A DNA stretch of 64,000 nt from assembly GCF_008017545.1 (NCBI RefSeq), contig NZ_VRTZ01000001.1, positions 372,001 through 436,000 of the forward strand. Direction: 5' to 3'. This stretch comes from Homoserinibacter sp. GY 40078. GTDB lineage: Bacteria > Actinomycetota > Actinomycetes > Actinomycetales > Microbacteriaceae. This document shows, one piece after another, positions 1 through 9,700 of this stretch. Below the pieces are notes generated by a model. That model was not told the DNA's origin. It was given only the letters and a program-made list of their open reading frames with translations, and did no database searches. The position numbers were made by a program, and so were the translations under genes. Each line of letters begins with the position of its first letter. Position 1 is the stretch's first letter.

Positions 1-963
1 GACGCCCCCGAGGTGCTCGAGCAGTTCACCACCGACCTCGGGCCGAAGATCACCCTCGATTCCTACGGCTCGAACGAGGAGATGATCGCGAAGCTCGTGG
101 CCGCCAAGGGCACGTCCGGGTACGACATCATCGTCCCGACCGGGGTCTACATCCCCCAGCTCATCGAAAACGGCCTGCTGATGCCGCTGAACCGCGACCT
201 GATCCCGAACATCGAATACGTCGACCCCGCCTACCTGGCGCGTGACTGGGATCCGGAGAACGCCTACTCGATCTGCAAGGCCTGGGGCACGACCGGCTTC
301 GTGTACGACACGACCGTGATCGACCGGGAGCTCACCACCTGGAACGACTTCCTCGATGCCGCCCAGAACGAGGCCAGCGGCCGAACGAGCGTGCTCGACG
401 ACCCGGTGGAGATCACCGGGATCTACTACTGGGCGAACGGCATCGACTGGGACACGACTGACGCCGCCGACATCGACGCCGCCGAGGCGTACCTCATCGA
501 GAACCTGGCACCGCATCTGGCGGCCTTCGATTCGTACCCGGGCGGAGCGGCGATCCCGCAGGCGACCCACGCGCTCATGCAGGCGTGGAACGGCGACGCT
601 CGACTGGGGATCATGAACTCGCCCGAGCCCGACCGCTGGAAGTGGGTGCTCGGTGCCCCCGCGACGGAGCTGTGGATGGACAACTGGGCCATCTCGGCAT
701 CCGCGCCGCACCCCGAGGCGGCCCACGCCTTCCTGAACTTCGTACTCGACCCGGAGTTCGCGGTCGCGCAGCTCGACTACATCGGGTACCACACCGGGGC
801 CAAGGATGTGGAGGCGCAGGCGCGTGAAGCAGGGCTCGAGATGCTCGACCTCGTGTTCTTCACCCCCGAGCAGCTGGCCACCATGCAGGACGGCGAGATC
901 AACGAGGCGCAGGAGCGCAACGTCGAGATCTGGAACAAGTTGAAGGCCGCCGCGGGTGCGTAG
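1..963 (+). CDS. potD: Polyamine-type ABC transporter substrate-binding protein, 5' partial
   Basis: The reading frame is open from the first base of the window, so the start codon, signal peptide and a short N-terminal part lie upstream. The visible 320 residues match the spermidine/putrescine (PotD/PotF) type of extracellular binding protein: YDIIVPTGVYIPQLIENGLL is the typical early block, and KAWGTTGFVYDTTVI the hinge-strand block. It would capture the substrate outside the membrane and hand it to the two permeases that follow. The stop codon overlaps the start of potB. The ATPase (PotA) is not in the window and is expected upstream. The family assignment is strong; the exact substrate (putrescine, spermidine or another cation) cannot be told from sequence. 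Confidence 0.88.
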   Translation, partial: DAPEVLEQFTTDLGPKITLDSYGSNEEMIAKLVAAKGTSGYDIIVPTGVYIPQLIENGLLMPLNRDLIPNIEYVDPAYLARDWDPENAYSICKAWGTTGFVYDTTVIDRELTTWNDFLDAAQNEASGRTSVLDDPVEITGIYYWANGIDWDTTDAADIDAAEAYLIENLAPHLAAFDSYPGGAAIPQATHALMQAWNGDARLGIMNSPEPDRWKWVLGAPATELWMDNWAISASAPHPEAAHAFLNFVLDPEFAVAQLDYIGYHTGAKDVEAQAREAGLEMLDLVFFTPEQLATMQDGEINEAQERNVEIWNKLKAAAGA

Positions 964-1849
964 GCTGCGGCTGCCGGGACTCGCACTCGCGCTCCCCGCG
1001 TGGGTGTGGCTGGCGGTGTTCTTCATCGCCCCCGTCGCCGTCGTGTTCTGGTACAGCTTCGGATACAAGCCCGGGCTCTTCGGGACCCACGCGACCGATC
1101 GGCTCTCGTTCGACCGGTACCTCGAGGTGCTCACGCCGACCTTCTTCGACACATTCGTGGCGACGATGAACATCGCGCTCACCGGCACCGCCCTGTGCTT
1201 CCTGATCGGGGCCCCGATGGCGTACTGGATGGCCGTCAAAGCTCCCCCATCGTGGCGAGGGCTGCTGCTCGCACTCGTACTGGTGCCGTTCTGGACGAAC
1301 TTCCTCGTCCGCACGATCGGGTGGCAGGTGATCCTCTCGCCCGAAGGCTGGCTGTCGCAGGCGGCGCAGACGCTCGGCCTGCCCGCGTTCGACATCCTCT
1401 ACACCCGGGGCGCCGTTCTCCTCGGCGTGGTCTACAACTACCTTCCGCTGATGATCCTGCCCCTGTACGTCGCCTTCGATCGGGTCGGCGAGCCCCTGCG
1501 GGAGGCATCCCGCGACCTGGGTGCCGGGCGCTTCCGCACGCTCTGGCGAGTGACCTTGCCGCTCGCGCGCCCTGGCATCGTGGTCGGGGTGCTGCTCGTC
1601 TACATCCCGCTGATGGGCGACTACATCACGGCGACCGTGCTCGGCGGAGCGAAGGGCAACATGGTGGGTCAGCTCGTGGCCGCGCAGTTCCAAACCGCGC
1701 AGAACTGGGCCCTGGGGTCGGCCATGGCGATCACCCTGATCGTCATCATCGTGCTATCGGCCGCCGCGGTCGGGGCCGCTCTGTGGCTCGTCTCCTGGCC
1801 GCTGCGGCGCTCCTACCGGGTGCGGCTGGATTCAGGGGTGACGCAGTGA
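956..1849 (+). CDS. potB: Polyamine-type ABC transporter permease, PotB-like
   Basis: Encodes 297 aa with about six hydrophobic segments and the cytoplasmic EAA loop (EASRDLGAGRFRTLWRVTLP, near residues 182-201) that docks on the ATPase. It is one of the two membrane subunits of the importer. The GTG start lies inside the end of the binding-protein gene (8-bp overlap), so translation is probably coupled. The length is normal for PotB (about 280-310 aa). Confidence 0.9.
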   Translation: MRRLRLPGLALALPAWVWLAVFFIAPVAVVFWYSFGYKPGLFGTHATDRLSFDRYLEVLTPTFFDTFVATMNIALTGTALCFLIGAPMAYWMAVKAPPSWRGLLLALVLVPFWTNFLVRTIGWQVILSPEGWLSQAAQTLGLPAFDILYTRGAVLLGVVYNYLPLMILPLYVAFDRVGEPLREASRDLGAGRFRTLWRVTLPLARPGIVVGVLLVYIPLMGDYITATVLGGAKGNMVGQLVAAQFQTAQNWALGSAMAITLIVIIVLSAAAVGAALWLVSWPLRRSYRVRLDSGVTQ

Positions 1850-2730
1850 GCACGTCCTCGACGACCGACGCCCCTCCCGTCATCCACCGCCTCCGCAAGC
1901 CCGTCATCGACAGGCTGCTCACGGTGTGGGGCGTACTCGTGCTCGTGTTCCTGTTCGCGCCGATCATCGTGATCGTCATCTACTCGTTCAACACCGGGCG
2001 GCTGCTTTCGAGCTTCGAGGCGTTCGGGCTCGACAGCTTCGCCGCGCTGTTCAGCAAGCACGTGCTCTCGGATGCGGTCATGGTGTCGTTGCGCACAGGC
2101 TTCATCGCGGCGCTGCTGGCCACGCTCCTCGGCACGCTCGCGGGGATCGCGCTGGCGCGCCGACCGGGACGCTGGGCCGCCTGGTTCATGGGGCTGCTCA
2201 TCCTCGTGTCCGTCACGCCCGAGATCGTCGACGCGATCTCGCTGCTGCCGTGGCTCGTCTTCCTCGGCCAGGACCTCGGCCTGTCGATGTTCAACGACGG
2301 CACGGTGCGACTCGTGATCGGCCACTCGCTGTTCTCGGTCGCCGTCGTCAGCTACATCGTGCGGGCGCGCCTCGTCGGATTGCCCGCGAACCTCGAAGAG
2401 GCGTCCGCCGATCTCTACGCCTCGCCGTTGCGCACCTTCCGGCGGGTGACCCTCCCGCTCGCGATGCCCGCCGTGCTCGCGGGCCTGCTGCTCAGCTTCA
2501 CGTTCTCGCTCGACAACACGATCGTCTCCTCGTTCGTGCAGGTGTCGGGGTCGACGCCGTGGCCGGTGTACGTACTGAGTGCGCTGCGCGGTGGGCTGCG
2601 CCCGGAGATCGCCGCGGTGTCGACCGTCATGCTGCTCATCACACTCGCGGCACTCGCCGTGGTCGCTCTCGTGCTGCGGCGCGCAGGCGACTCGTCCGCC
2701 CAGATCGCCCGCACCATGGCGGGCGGATAG
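1846..2730 (+). CDS. potC: Polyamine-type ABC transporter permease, PotC-like
   Basis: Encodes 294 aa starting at the GTG that overlaps the potB stop (GTGA). It has six predicted membrane helices and a second EAA loop (EASADLYASPLRTFRRVTLP). It pairs with PotB to form the translocation path. The frame is open far upstream, but the GTGA junction and the basic N-terminal residues before the first helix favour this start. The amidohydrolase gene follows after 13 bp. Confidence 0.9.
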   Translation: MSTSSTTDAPPVIHRLRKPVIDRLLTVWGVLVLVFLFAPIIVIVIYSFNTGRLLSSFEAFGLDSFAALFSKHVLSDAVMVSLRTGFIAALLATLLGTLAGIALARRPGRWAAWFMGLLILVSVTPEIVDAISLLPWLVFLGQDLGLSMFNDGTVRLVIGHSLFSVAVVSYIVRARLVGLPANLEEASADLYASPLRTFRRVTLPLAMPAVLAGLLLSFTFSLDNTIVSSFVQVSGSTPWPVYVLSALRGGLRPEIAAVSTVMLLITLAALAVVALVLRRAGDSSAQIARTMAGG

Positions 2731-2743
2731 CACCGGAGGTCAG

Positions 2744-4396
2744 ATGTCCGACGCCGAGCTGGTCTTCCTCGGGGGGCCCGTCTTCACTGCCACGACTGTG
2801 CGCTCCCGCACCGACGCGGTCGCCGTGCGCGCGGGGCGCATCGTCGCCCTCGGGGCGGAGGCGCGCGAACTGGTCGGCGCCGGCACCGAGGTCATCGACC
2901 TGGCGGGGCGGATGCTCGTGCCCGGGTTTCAGGACGCCCACGTCCATCCGGTCTCCGGAGGGCTGGAGCTACTCAGCTGCGACCTGAACGAGGGCCGCAC
3001 GGCTGCCGAATACGTCGCGATCGTGGCCGAGTACGCGGCGGCGCATCCCGATGAGGAATGGATCACCGGCGGCGGGTGGTCGATGTCGGCATTCCCCGGC
3101 GGCACACCGACAGCAGCACTCCTCGACGAGGTAGTGCGCGACCGGCCGGTGTTCCTCCCGAACCGCGACGGCCACGGCGCGTGGGTGAACTCGCGCGCGC
3201 TGGAGCTGGCCGGCATCGACGCGTCGACCCCCGATCCCGCGGACGGCCGCATCGAGAGAGACGCCCACGGCGCACCGAGCGGCACCCTGCACGAGGGCGC
3301 GATGAGTCTCGTCGATCGCCTCATCCCGCCCGTCGATGACGACGGCATGCTCGCGGGGTTGCTGCGCGGTCAGTCCTACCTGCATTCGTTCGGCATCACC
3401 TCGTGGCAGGACGCCATCATCGGCGGATATGCGGACCTGCGCGACGCCGGCGCGACCTACCTGCGAGCCGATGCGGAGGGTCTGCTCACCGGGCGTGTGG
3501 TCGGGGCGCTGTGGTGGGATCGCACCGCCGGACTCGAGCAGATCGACTCGCTCGTCGAGCGTCGCGAGCGGTACCGGAGCGCGAACTTCCGCGCGACGAG
3601 CGTGAAGATCATGCAGGACGGCGTCGCCGAGAACTTCACGGCCGCGATGATCGATCCGTACCACGACGGTCACGGCCACCCGACCGACAATTCGGGCATC
3701 TCGTTCGTGCCGCCCGAGATCCTCAACGAGGCGGTGCCCCGCCTCGACGCGCTCGGCTTCCAGGTGCACTTCCATGCGATCGGCGACCGCGCGGTGCGGC
3801 AGTGCCTCGACGCGGTGGAGCACGCCATCGCCGCGAACGGCCGCCTCGACAACCGTCCCCACATCGCCCATATCCAGGTGATCCATCCGGATGACGTGCC
3901 GCGCTTCCGCGAGCTCGGGGTGGCGGCGAACATGCAGTCCTACTGGGCGACGCTCGAGCCGCAGATGATCGACCTGACCATCCCGTTCCTCGGGGAGCAG
4001 CGCTCGGCGTGGCAGTACCCCTTCGGCGACCTGCAGCGCGCCGGGGCGGTGCTCGCTGCGGGAAGCGACTGGTCGGTGTCGACTCCAGACCCTCTCGCGG
4101 CGATCCATACCGCCGTGAACCGGACGGCCGCCCCCGGTCACGAAGACGGCGAGTATCCGCCGTTCCATCCGGAACAGGGCATCGACCTCGCGACCTCGCT
4201 GACCGCCTACACGGCCGGCAGCGCGTGGGTAAATCACCGCGAGGCGGACACGGGGACGATCGAGACGGGCAAGCTCGCCGACCTGGTGGTGCTCGACCGC
4301 GACCCGTTCGACGGGCCCGCCGATCAGATCGGTGCGACTCGGGTGCTGCAGACGTTCGTGGGCGGCCGGCGCGTGTACGCCGCGCCCGACGCGTAG
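2744..4396 (+). CDS. YtcJ-like metal-dependent amidohydrolase
   Basis: Encodes 550 aa. The start is the ATG at 2744, preceded by GGAGG at 2735-2739. It belongs to the amidohydrolase superfamily (Amidohydro_3/YtcJ type): an N-terminal beta-sandwich strand set, the metal-binding HVH in FQDAHVHPVSGG (about residue 65), later His ligands in HFHAIGDRAV and HIAHIQVIHPDD, and the catalytic Asp in AAGSDWSVSTPD. It has no signal peptide, so it should be cytoplasmic. Its place directly behind the importer suggests that it hydrolyses an amide or N-acyl bond of the imported compound; this is inference. The true substrate is unknown, as for most of this family. Confidence 0.85.
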   Translation: MSDAELVFLGGPVFTATTVRSRTDAVAVRAGRIVALGAEARELVGAGTEVIDLAGRMLVPGFQDAHVHPVSGGLELLSCDLNEGRTAAEYVAIVAEYAAAHPDEEWITGGGWSMSAFPGGTPTAALLDEVVRDRPVFLPNRDGHGAWVNSRALELAGIDASTPDPADGRIERDAHGAPSGTLHEGAMSLVDRLIPPVDDDGMLAGLLRGQSYLHSFGITSWQDAIIGGYADLRDAGATYLRADAEGLLTGRVVGALWWDRTAGLEQIDSLVERRERYRSANFRATSVKIMQDGVAENFTAAMIDPYHDGHGHPTDNSGISFVPPEILNEAVPRLDALGFQVHFHAIGDRAVRQCLDAVEHAIAANGRLDNRPHIAHIQVIHPDDVPRFRELGVAANMQSYWATLEPQMIDLTIPFLGEQRSAWQYPFGDLQRAGAVLAAGSDWSVSTPDPLAAIHTAVNRTAAPGHEDGEYPPFHPEQGIDLATSLTAYTAGSAWVNHREADTGTIETGKLADLVVLDRDPFDGPADQIGATRVLQTFVGGRRVYAAPDA

Positions 4397-4477
4397 CGGC
4401 ACCCCGCCTTGACCGCGGGCGCCGCCCGGCGCCCTGCTGCGACCCCCTCTGCGCGGCGCTGCCTCCGGCTCGCGCTG

Positions 4478-4561
4478 TCAGAAATGCAGGAGATTCTTGC
4501 TGCCGCGGGCCGCAATCCAGGAAGCAACGGGGCCAACGAGCCAGGTCTCCTGCATTTCTGA
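4478..4561. repeat. Intergenic inverted repeat, family C
   Basis: A perfect 16-bp inverted repeat, TCAGAAATGCAGGAGA at 4478-4493 and its complement at 4546-4561, with a 52-bp spacer. The spacer holds a second, weaker arm pair (TTGCTGCC near 4497 and GGAAGCAA near 4520). It lies between the converging amidohydrolase and recQ genes. It could be a bidirectional terminator or a REP-like element; only one copy is seen here. Confidence 0.7.
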
Positions 4562-4564
4562 ACG

Positions 4565-4614
4565 GGGGCAGGGTGGGGCGGATCGGGGCAGGGTGGGGCG
4601 GATCGGGGCAGGGC
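4565..4614. repeat. G-rich 20-bp tandem repeat, 2.5 copies
   Basis: Two exact copies of GGGGCAGGGTGGGGCGGATC at 4565-4584 and 4585-4604, then a partial third. Runs of three to five G could form a quadruplex on the plus strand. No gene is seen in 4397-4666. Confidence 0.75.
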
Positions 4615-4666
4615 AGAGGGCGCGGAGGAGTGGTCCGGGGGCGCGAGGACGGACGCGAGGAGTGGG

Positions 4667-6505
4667 TTACCGCGGCTCGGCGGGGTCGGCGCCGACGGGC
4701 TGCGGCGCGTGCTCTGCCACGACCGCGAGAACGGCCTCGCCGTAGGCGTCGAGCTTCTTCTCGCCGACCCCGGAGATCGTGCCGAGCTCTTCGAGCGTCG
4801 TCGGCTCGGTCAGAGCGATGCCCCGAAGTGTCGCGTCGCCGAAGACGATGTAGGCGGGCACCCCCTGCTCGCGGGCGACGTCGGCGCGCCAGGCGCGGAG
4901 GCGCTCGAAGAGGGGCCGGGCCGTTTCCGGAAGCTCGGCACCTGCGGTGCGCTTGGCGCGCTTCGCGACGCGCTCGGGCTCACGTCGCAGCATCACCTGG
5001 CGTGAACCGTCGAGCACGGATGCGGAGCTCTCGGTGATCACGAGCGTTCCGTATCCGTCGGAGTTCACCGCGAGCAGCCCCTGCGCCAGCAACTGACGCA
5101 CCACCCCGCGCCACTCCTGCTCGCCGAGCTCGGTGCCGATCCCGTAGGTGCGCAGCTCGTCGTGCCGCTGCTGCCGGACGCGGTCGGTGTCACGTCCGAG
5201 CAGGATGTCGATGAGGTGCCCCGCGCCGAACCGCTGGTTGCGCTCGCGCTGGAGTCGCACGATGGTCGAGAGCAGTTTCTGCGCAGGAACGGTACCGTCC
5301 CAGGCCTCGGGCGGGGCGAGGCAGGTGTCGCAGTTGCCGCACGGTTCGGCGGCCTGCCCGAAGTAGGCGAGGAGTTGCACCCGTCGGCACTCGACCGTCT
5401 CGCAGAGGGCGAGCATCGCGTCGAGGTGCTGTGATGTGCGGCGCTTGTGCGCGGCGTCGCCCTCGGACTCCTGGATCATGCGGCGCTGCTGCACAACGTC
5501 TTGAAGGCCGTAGGCGAGCCAGGCGGTCGACGGGAGGCCGTCGCGCCCGGCGCGACCGGTCTCCTGGTAGTACCCCTCGACCGACTTCGGGAGGTCGAGG
5601 TGCGCGACGAAACGCACGTCGGGCTTGTCGATCCCCATGCCGAAGGCGATCGTCGCGACCATCACGATGCCGTCCTCGCGGAGGAACCGCGACTGGTTGC
5701 GTGCACGGACGGATGCGTCGAGTCCGGCGTGATACGGGAGGGCCGAAATGCCTTCCGCGACGAGCGCATCGGCTGTCTTCTCGACGGAGGCCCGCGACAG
5801 GCAGTAGACGATGCCGGCGTCGCCCGCATGCTCGGTTCGCAACAGCTGCAGCAGCTGCGCGAGCGGCTGGTTCTTCGGCTCGATGCGGTACTGGATGTTG
5901 GGTCGGTCGAAGCTCGACACGAACTGTCGCGCATCGCGGAGTTGGAGCCTCTCGACGATCTCCCGACGTGTCGCGTCGGTGGCGGTCGCCGTGAGTGCGA
6001 TGCGGGGAACGTCGGGCCAGCGCTCGTGGAGCACGGAGAGACCGAGGTAGTCGGGACGGAAGTCGTGGCCCCATTGCGAGACACAGTGGGCTTCGTCGAT
6101 GGCGAAGAGGGCGAGGGGGGCGCGGTCGAGCAGTGACAGCGTCGCGTCGAGGCGCAAGCGCTCGGGGGCGAGGTACAGCAGATCGACCTCACCGGCGAGC
6201 AGCTGCTGCTCGACGAGACGGCGGGCGTCGGGGTCTTGGGTGGAGTTGAGGAACGCAGCCCGCACGCCGAGAGCCTCCAGCGCGTCAACCTGATCCTGCA
6301 TGAGGGCGATGAGCGGAGAGATGACGACGCCGGTGCCCTCCCGCACGAGTGCGGGGATCTGGTAACACAGGGATTTGCCGCCGCCGGTGGGCATCAGGAC
6401 GACCGCATCGCCCCCGCCGACGACCTGATCGATGATCTCCGCCTGGTCGCCGCGGAACTCGGCGTAGCCGAAGACACGGTGCAGCACATCGGGGGCGGAG
6501 GGCAT
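4667..6505 (-). CDS. recQ: ATP-dependent DNA helicase RecQ
   Basis: Encodes 612 aa from the ATG at 6505. The helicase core has Walker A (TGGGKS), the DEAH box (FAIDEAHCVSQWGHDFRPDY) and motif VI (GYYQETGRAGRDG). A zinc-binding set C-x15-C-x2-C-x2-C follows, then an RQC winged-helix region and a C-terminal HRDC domain (about residues 525-600, with the ISGVGEKKLDAYGEAV helix-hairpin). All parts of a full-length RecQ are present. It unwinds DNA 3' to 5' in recombination and fork repair. The frame is open about 100 bp further upstream, but TACCGT six bases before this ATG looks like a -10 box, so the transcript is probably leaderless and starts here. Confidence 0.93.
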   Translation of the reverse strand: MPSAPDVLHRVFGYAEFRGDQAEIIDQVVGGGDAVVLMPTGGGKSLCYQIPALVREGTGVVISPLIALMQDQVDALEALGVRAAFLNSTQDPDARRLVEQQLLAGEVDLLYLAPERLRLDATLSLLDRAPLALFAIDEAHCVSQWGHDFRPDYLGLSVLHERWPDVPRIALTATATDATRREIVERLQLRDARQFVSSFDRPNIQYRIEPKNQPLAQLLQLLRTEHAGDAGIVYCLSRASVEKTADALVAEGISALPYHAGLDASVRARNQSRFLREDGIVMVATIAFGMGIDKPDVRFVAHLDLPKSVEGYYQETGRAGRDGLPSTAWLAYGLQDVVQQRRMIQESEGDAAHKRRTSQHLDAMLALCETVECRRVQLLAYFGQAAEPCGNCDTCLAPPEAWDGTVPAQKLLSTIVRLQRERNQRFGAGHLIDILLGRDTDRVRQQRHDELRTYGIGTELGEQEWRGVVRQLLAQGLLAVNSDGYGTLVITESSASVLDGSRQVMLRREPERVAKRAKRTAGAELPETARPLFERLRAWRADVAREQGVPAYIVFGDATLRGIALTEPTTLEELGTISGVGEKKLDAYGEAVLAVVAEHAPQPVGADPAEPR

Positions 6506-6511
6506 GCGCCC

Positions 6512-6517
6512 ACGGTA
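6512..6517 (-). promoter_or_regulatory. Candidate -10 box of recQ (leaderless)
   Basis: On the minus strand TACCGT lies six bases before the recQ ATG at 6505, so transcription would begin at or next to the start codon. Confidence 0.5.
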
Positions 6518-6695
6518 CCTGCCGCCTGCGACGGGCGCGGCCGATCCGGCGCGATCGGTGGAGAGGTCACCCCCGTCCGGGTGTCCCCCCTTCTGGGTCA
6601 TGCGGCCAGCTCTCAGCGATCACTAACGTCATCGCCAGGTACCCGGACCAATCTTTGGGGGAAGAAGTCCGGAGCGGGGGTTGTCGTCGGGGGGC

Positions 6696-6729
6696 GACGA
6701 CCCCCGCACCTTCATGTACGGGGGTCGTC
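6696..6729 (-). terminator. Hairpin downstream of the nuclease gene
   Basis: An 11-bp perfect stem (GACGACCCCCG at 6696-6706, complement at 6719-6729) with a 12-nt loop, about 20 bp after the stop codon of the nuclease gene. A second near-copy of the right arm (CGGGGGTTGTCGTC, from 6676) gives an alternative partner for the centre arm. There is no clear T run. Confidence 0.55.
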
Positions 6730-6748
6730 ACACTCTCTGCGGGCGGTT

Positions 6749-9700
6749 CTACAGCACCAGCACGAGCGACGGCCAACTGAGCGAACGCTCGAATCCGTCG
6801 CCCGAGAACTGCGCGGTCAGCACGTGCAGACCCCGGGACAACTTTCCGAGCTGCACCCGCGTGTGGCCTGCGTCGGCGGCGGTGAGATCCACCTGCGCGA
6901 CGATCTTGAGACCATCGCGGATCACGAGCGTTCCGACGGCGGGTGAGCCGTCTTCGGTGCGCACCGTGACCTTGTAGTCGACCGGCGTACCACGCCACAC
7001 GAGGAACGGCGCGGACCCGCTCGTACGCGTGGCGACAGGCTCCTGCTCCTCACCGGCCCCGAACGTGATCGGCAGCTCGACGAGGGTGCCGCCGGGGCCG
7101 CCGATCTCGAGCACGGCGACGCCTTCGGGCGTGCCGTCCGGAATCGTGAAGGTCACCGTCGAGGTCCCCTGCTCGTCGAGCGTGTCGACGATCGCGAAGT
7201 CCACCGGCGCGGTGCCGAGTACGGTGCCGTCGAGGCTCACGGTCGCGTCGCCGTCCACGTCGCCGACCGCGCTGAACAGCAGAGACGACAGCTCGGCCGT
7301 GACCTCTTCGCCGGGCAGGTAGGCCTCGCCGTCGGCGGGAGCCGACAGTGTCGCGCCAACGGACCGCTGTTCGGTGGGCGGCGCCACCGGCGAGTTCTCG
7401 CCGATGTAGTCCACGAACGCGTCGAGGTCGATACGGCCCGAGTCGGCCCGATCCGTCCCCTCGGCGAGCGTCGTGAAGTTGTCACCGCCCGAAGCGAGGA
7501 ACGAGTTCGTGACGATCCGGATCACCTGGTCGCCGGTCACCTGCTCGCCGTTCAGCGTGATCGAGGTGATGTGCTCCCCGGCCGGTGCGGCGGGGTCGTA
7601 CACGTAGCTGAGCCCCTCCGACAGCCCGAGCTTCAGGAACGGCCGCGGTGCCCCCTCGGGCTGCCACTGCTCCTCGAGCACCTGCGCCAGCTGGTCGCCG
7701 GTCAGGTTCATCGTGACGAGGGTGTTGGCGAACGGCTGGATGCCCGCCGCCTCGGCGTAGGTGACATTGCCATCCGGGTCACCTGCGCCGCTGCTCGCGT
7801 AGACGAGGTCGGCGCGGATGCCACCCGGGTTCATGAGAGCCACCTCGGTGTCGAGGTCGGCGGTCGCCGCGAGCTGCGCGTCGGCGATGAGGTTGCCGAG
7901 CGTCGACTCCCCTCCGCGGTTCTCGGATCCGGTGGACTGCACCGCCCGGCGGATGTCCTCGGTGATCTCGCCGAGCGAGACCGAGCCGAGCTCCTGGGCG
8001 ACGTCGACCGCATCCTGCACGATCTGGGCCACCGCCGGGTCGGGCTCGAACGCCCCGATCAGGTCGAGGATCTCGGTGTCGATCGTCACCTCGTCGGTGG
8101 CGGGATCGACGACGATCGTCGAGTGGCCGTACATGGCGCCGTACTGGCCGGCCGAGATGACGGGTCGCGTGCGGTCCGTGCCCGGGATCGGCACATCGTG
8201 GTCGTATGCAAGGTGCGTGTGCCCCGAGATGATCATGTCGATCTCGGGGTCGGCCCCGTTCACGATGCGCCCGAACTTGGAGTCGTCGGTCGCGCTCGAA
8301 ATGTCGGTCGTCGCCGCGCCCTCGTGCACGAGCAGCACGAGCACATCGGCCTCGCCGTTGCTCTCGTCGCCGTCGGAGAGCTGGTCGGCCACCCGGTTCA
8401 CCTCGGGGACCACCTCGCGCACGTCGAGGGTCGAGATGCCCGCCGGGCTGACGAGCGTCGGAAGGTCTTCTGTCACGGCACCGATGAATCCGATCGTGAC
8501 CCCGTCGAACTCCCGCAGCTCGTACTCCTGGTACGCGGGCTCGCCCGTCGTGGTGTCGTAGAGGTTCGCCGCGAGGTAGGGCCAGTCGGCGTGCTCGAGG
8601 ATGCGATCATCCACGTCAGCGCGCCCCTTGTCGAACTCGTGGTTGCCGAAGGAGCTCGCGTCGAGCCCGATTTCGTTGAACGCGTCGATCGTGGGCTCGT
8701 CGTTCTGGATGAACGACGTGAAGGTCGACGCACCGATCAGGTCGCCGGCGCCCACGAACAGCGTGTTGGGGTTCTGCTCCTCGTACGAGCGCACCATGCC
8801 TCCGAGCACCGCGGCGCCCGCCGTCGTCGACGTGGCCTCGAGCCGACCATGGAAGTCGTTGATGCTCAGCAGGTCGATCGTGACCGGGGGAGCGGCGGAG
8901 GTCACACCGACGATCACAGGGTCGTGATCGCTCGAACGGAACGGGCTCTCGCCGTCGGTCGCCCCGAAGGCGTACCCGCGGTCGCTCCATTCGGCCGAGT
9001 TGATACCCCAGACCCCGACGCCGGTCACCGATGCGGCGAGCGACGACGACACGAAGGCGTGGTCGAGCGAGCCGAGTTCGCCGTTGAAGGTGTAGGTGTA
9101 CTGGCCCTCGGCCTTCGTCGGAACCAGGTCGGTGAACCCGGCGGCGGTCAGCACCTGGGCGGGATCCTCCTGGCCGTAGGCGTTGAAGTCGCCGAGCAGG
9201 ATGACGTCCGGGCTCTTCTCGGGGTCGTCGGCGATGCCGTCCACGAACTCCACGAGCCGCTCCGCCTGGGCGGTGCGCTCTGAGTTGAAGAAGCCCTGCC
9301 CGTCCGCGGGCTCCGGGGCCGTGTTGCCGGACGGCGGGCTCTTCGACTTGAAGTGGTTCGCCACGACGGTCACGAGTCGCTCGTCGCCGATGTCGAAGGT
9401 CTGTGCGACGGGCTTCCGGGCGATGTCCCACACGGCGTCGGTGTCGGCGAAGCTGTCGCCCACGGGGGTCGCGAGCGCAGGCTTGAAGATGATCGCCGTC
9501 GTGATGACGTCGTTGCCCGCCTCGGTGATCGCATCCGGCGAGCGCACGTAGTCCCACGTTCCGGCACCGGCATCCGCGTTGAGTCCGTCGACGAGATCGG
9601 CGAGCGCCTCGTCCGTCTCTTCGCCCAGTACCGCGGAGTTCTCGATCTCCTCGAGCGCGATCACGTCGGCACCGAGTCCGTTGATCGCCGCGACGACCTT

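Noticed and set aside
7571-9283. Long plus-strand open frame (570 codons) opposite the nuclease gene
   Set aside because: It is the antisense shadow of a clear high-GC gene; its product is rich in Arg, Gly, Asp and His, without domains.
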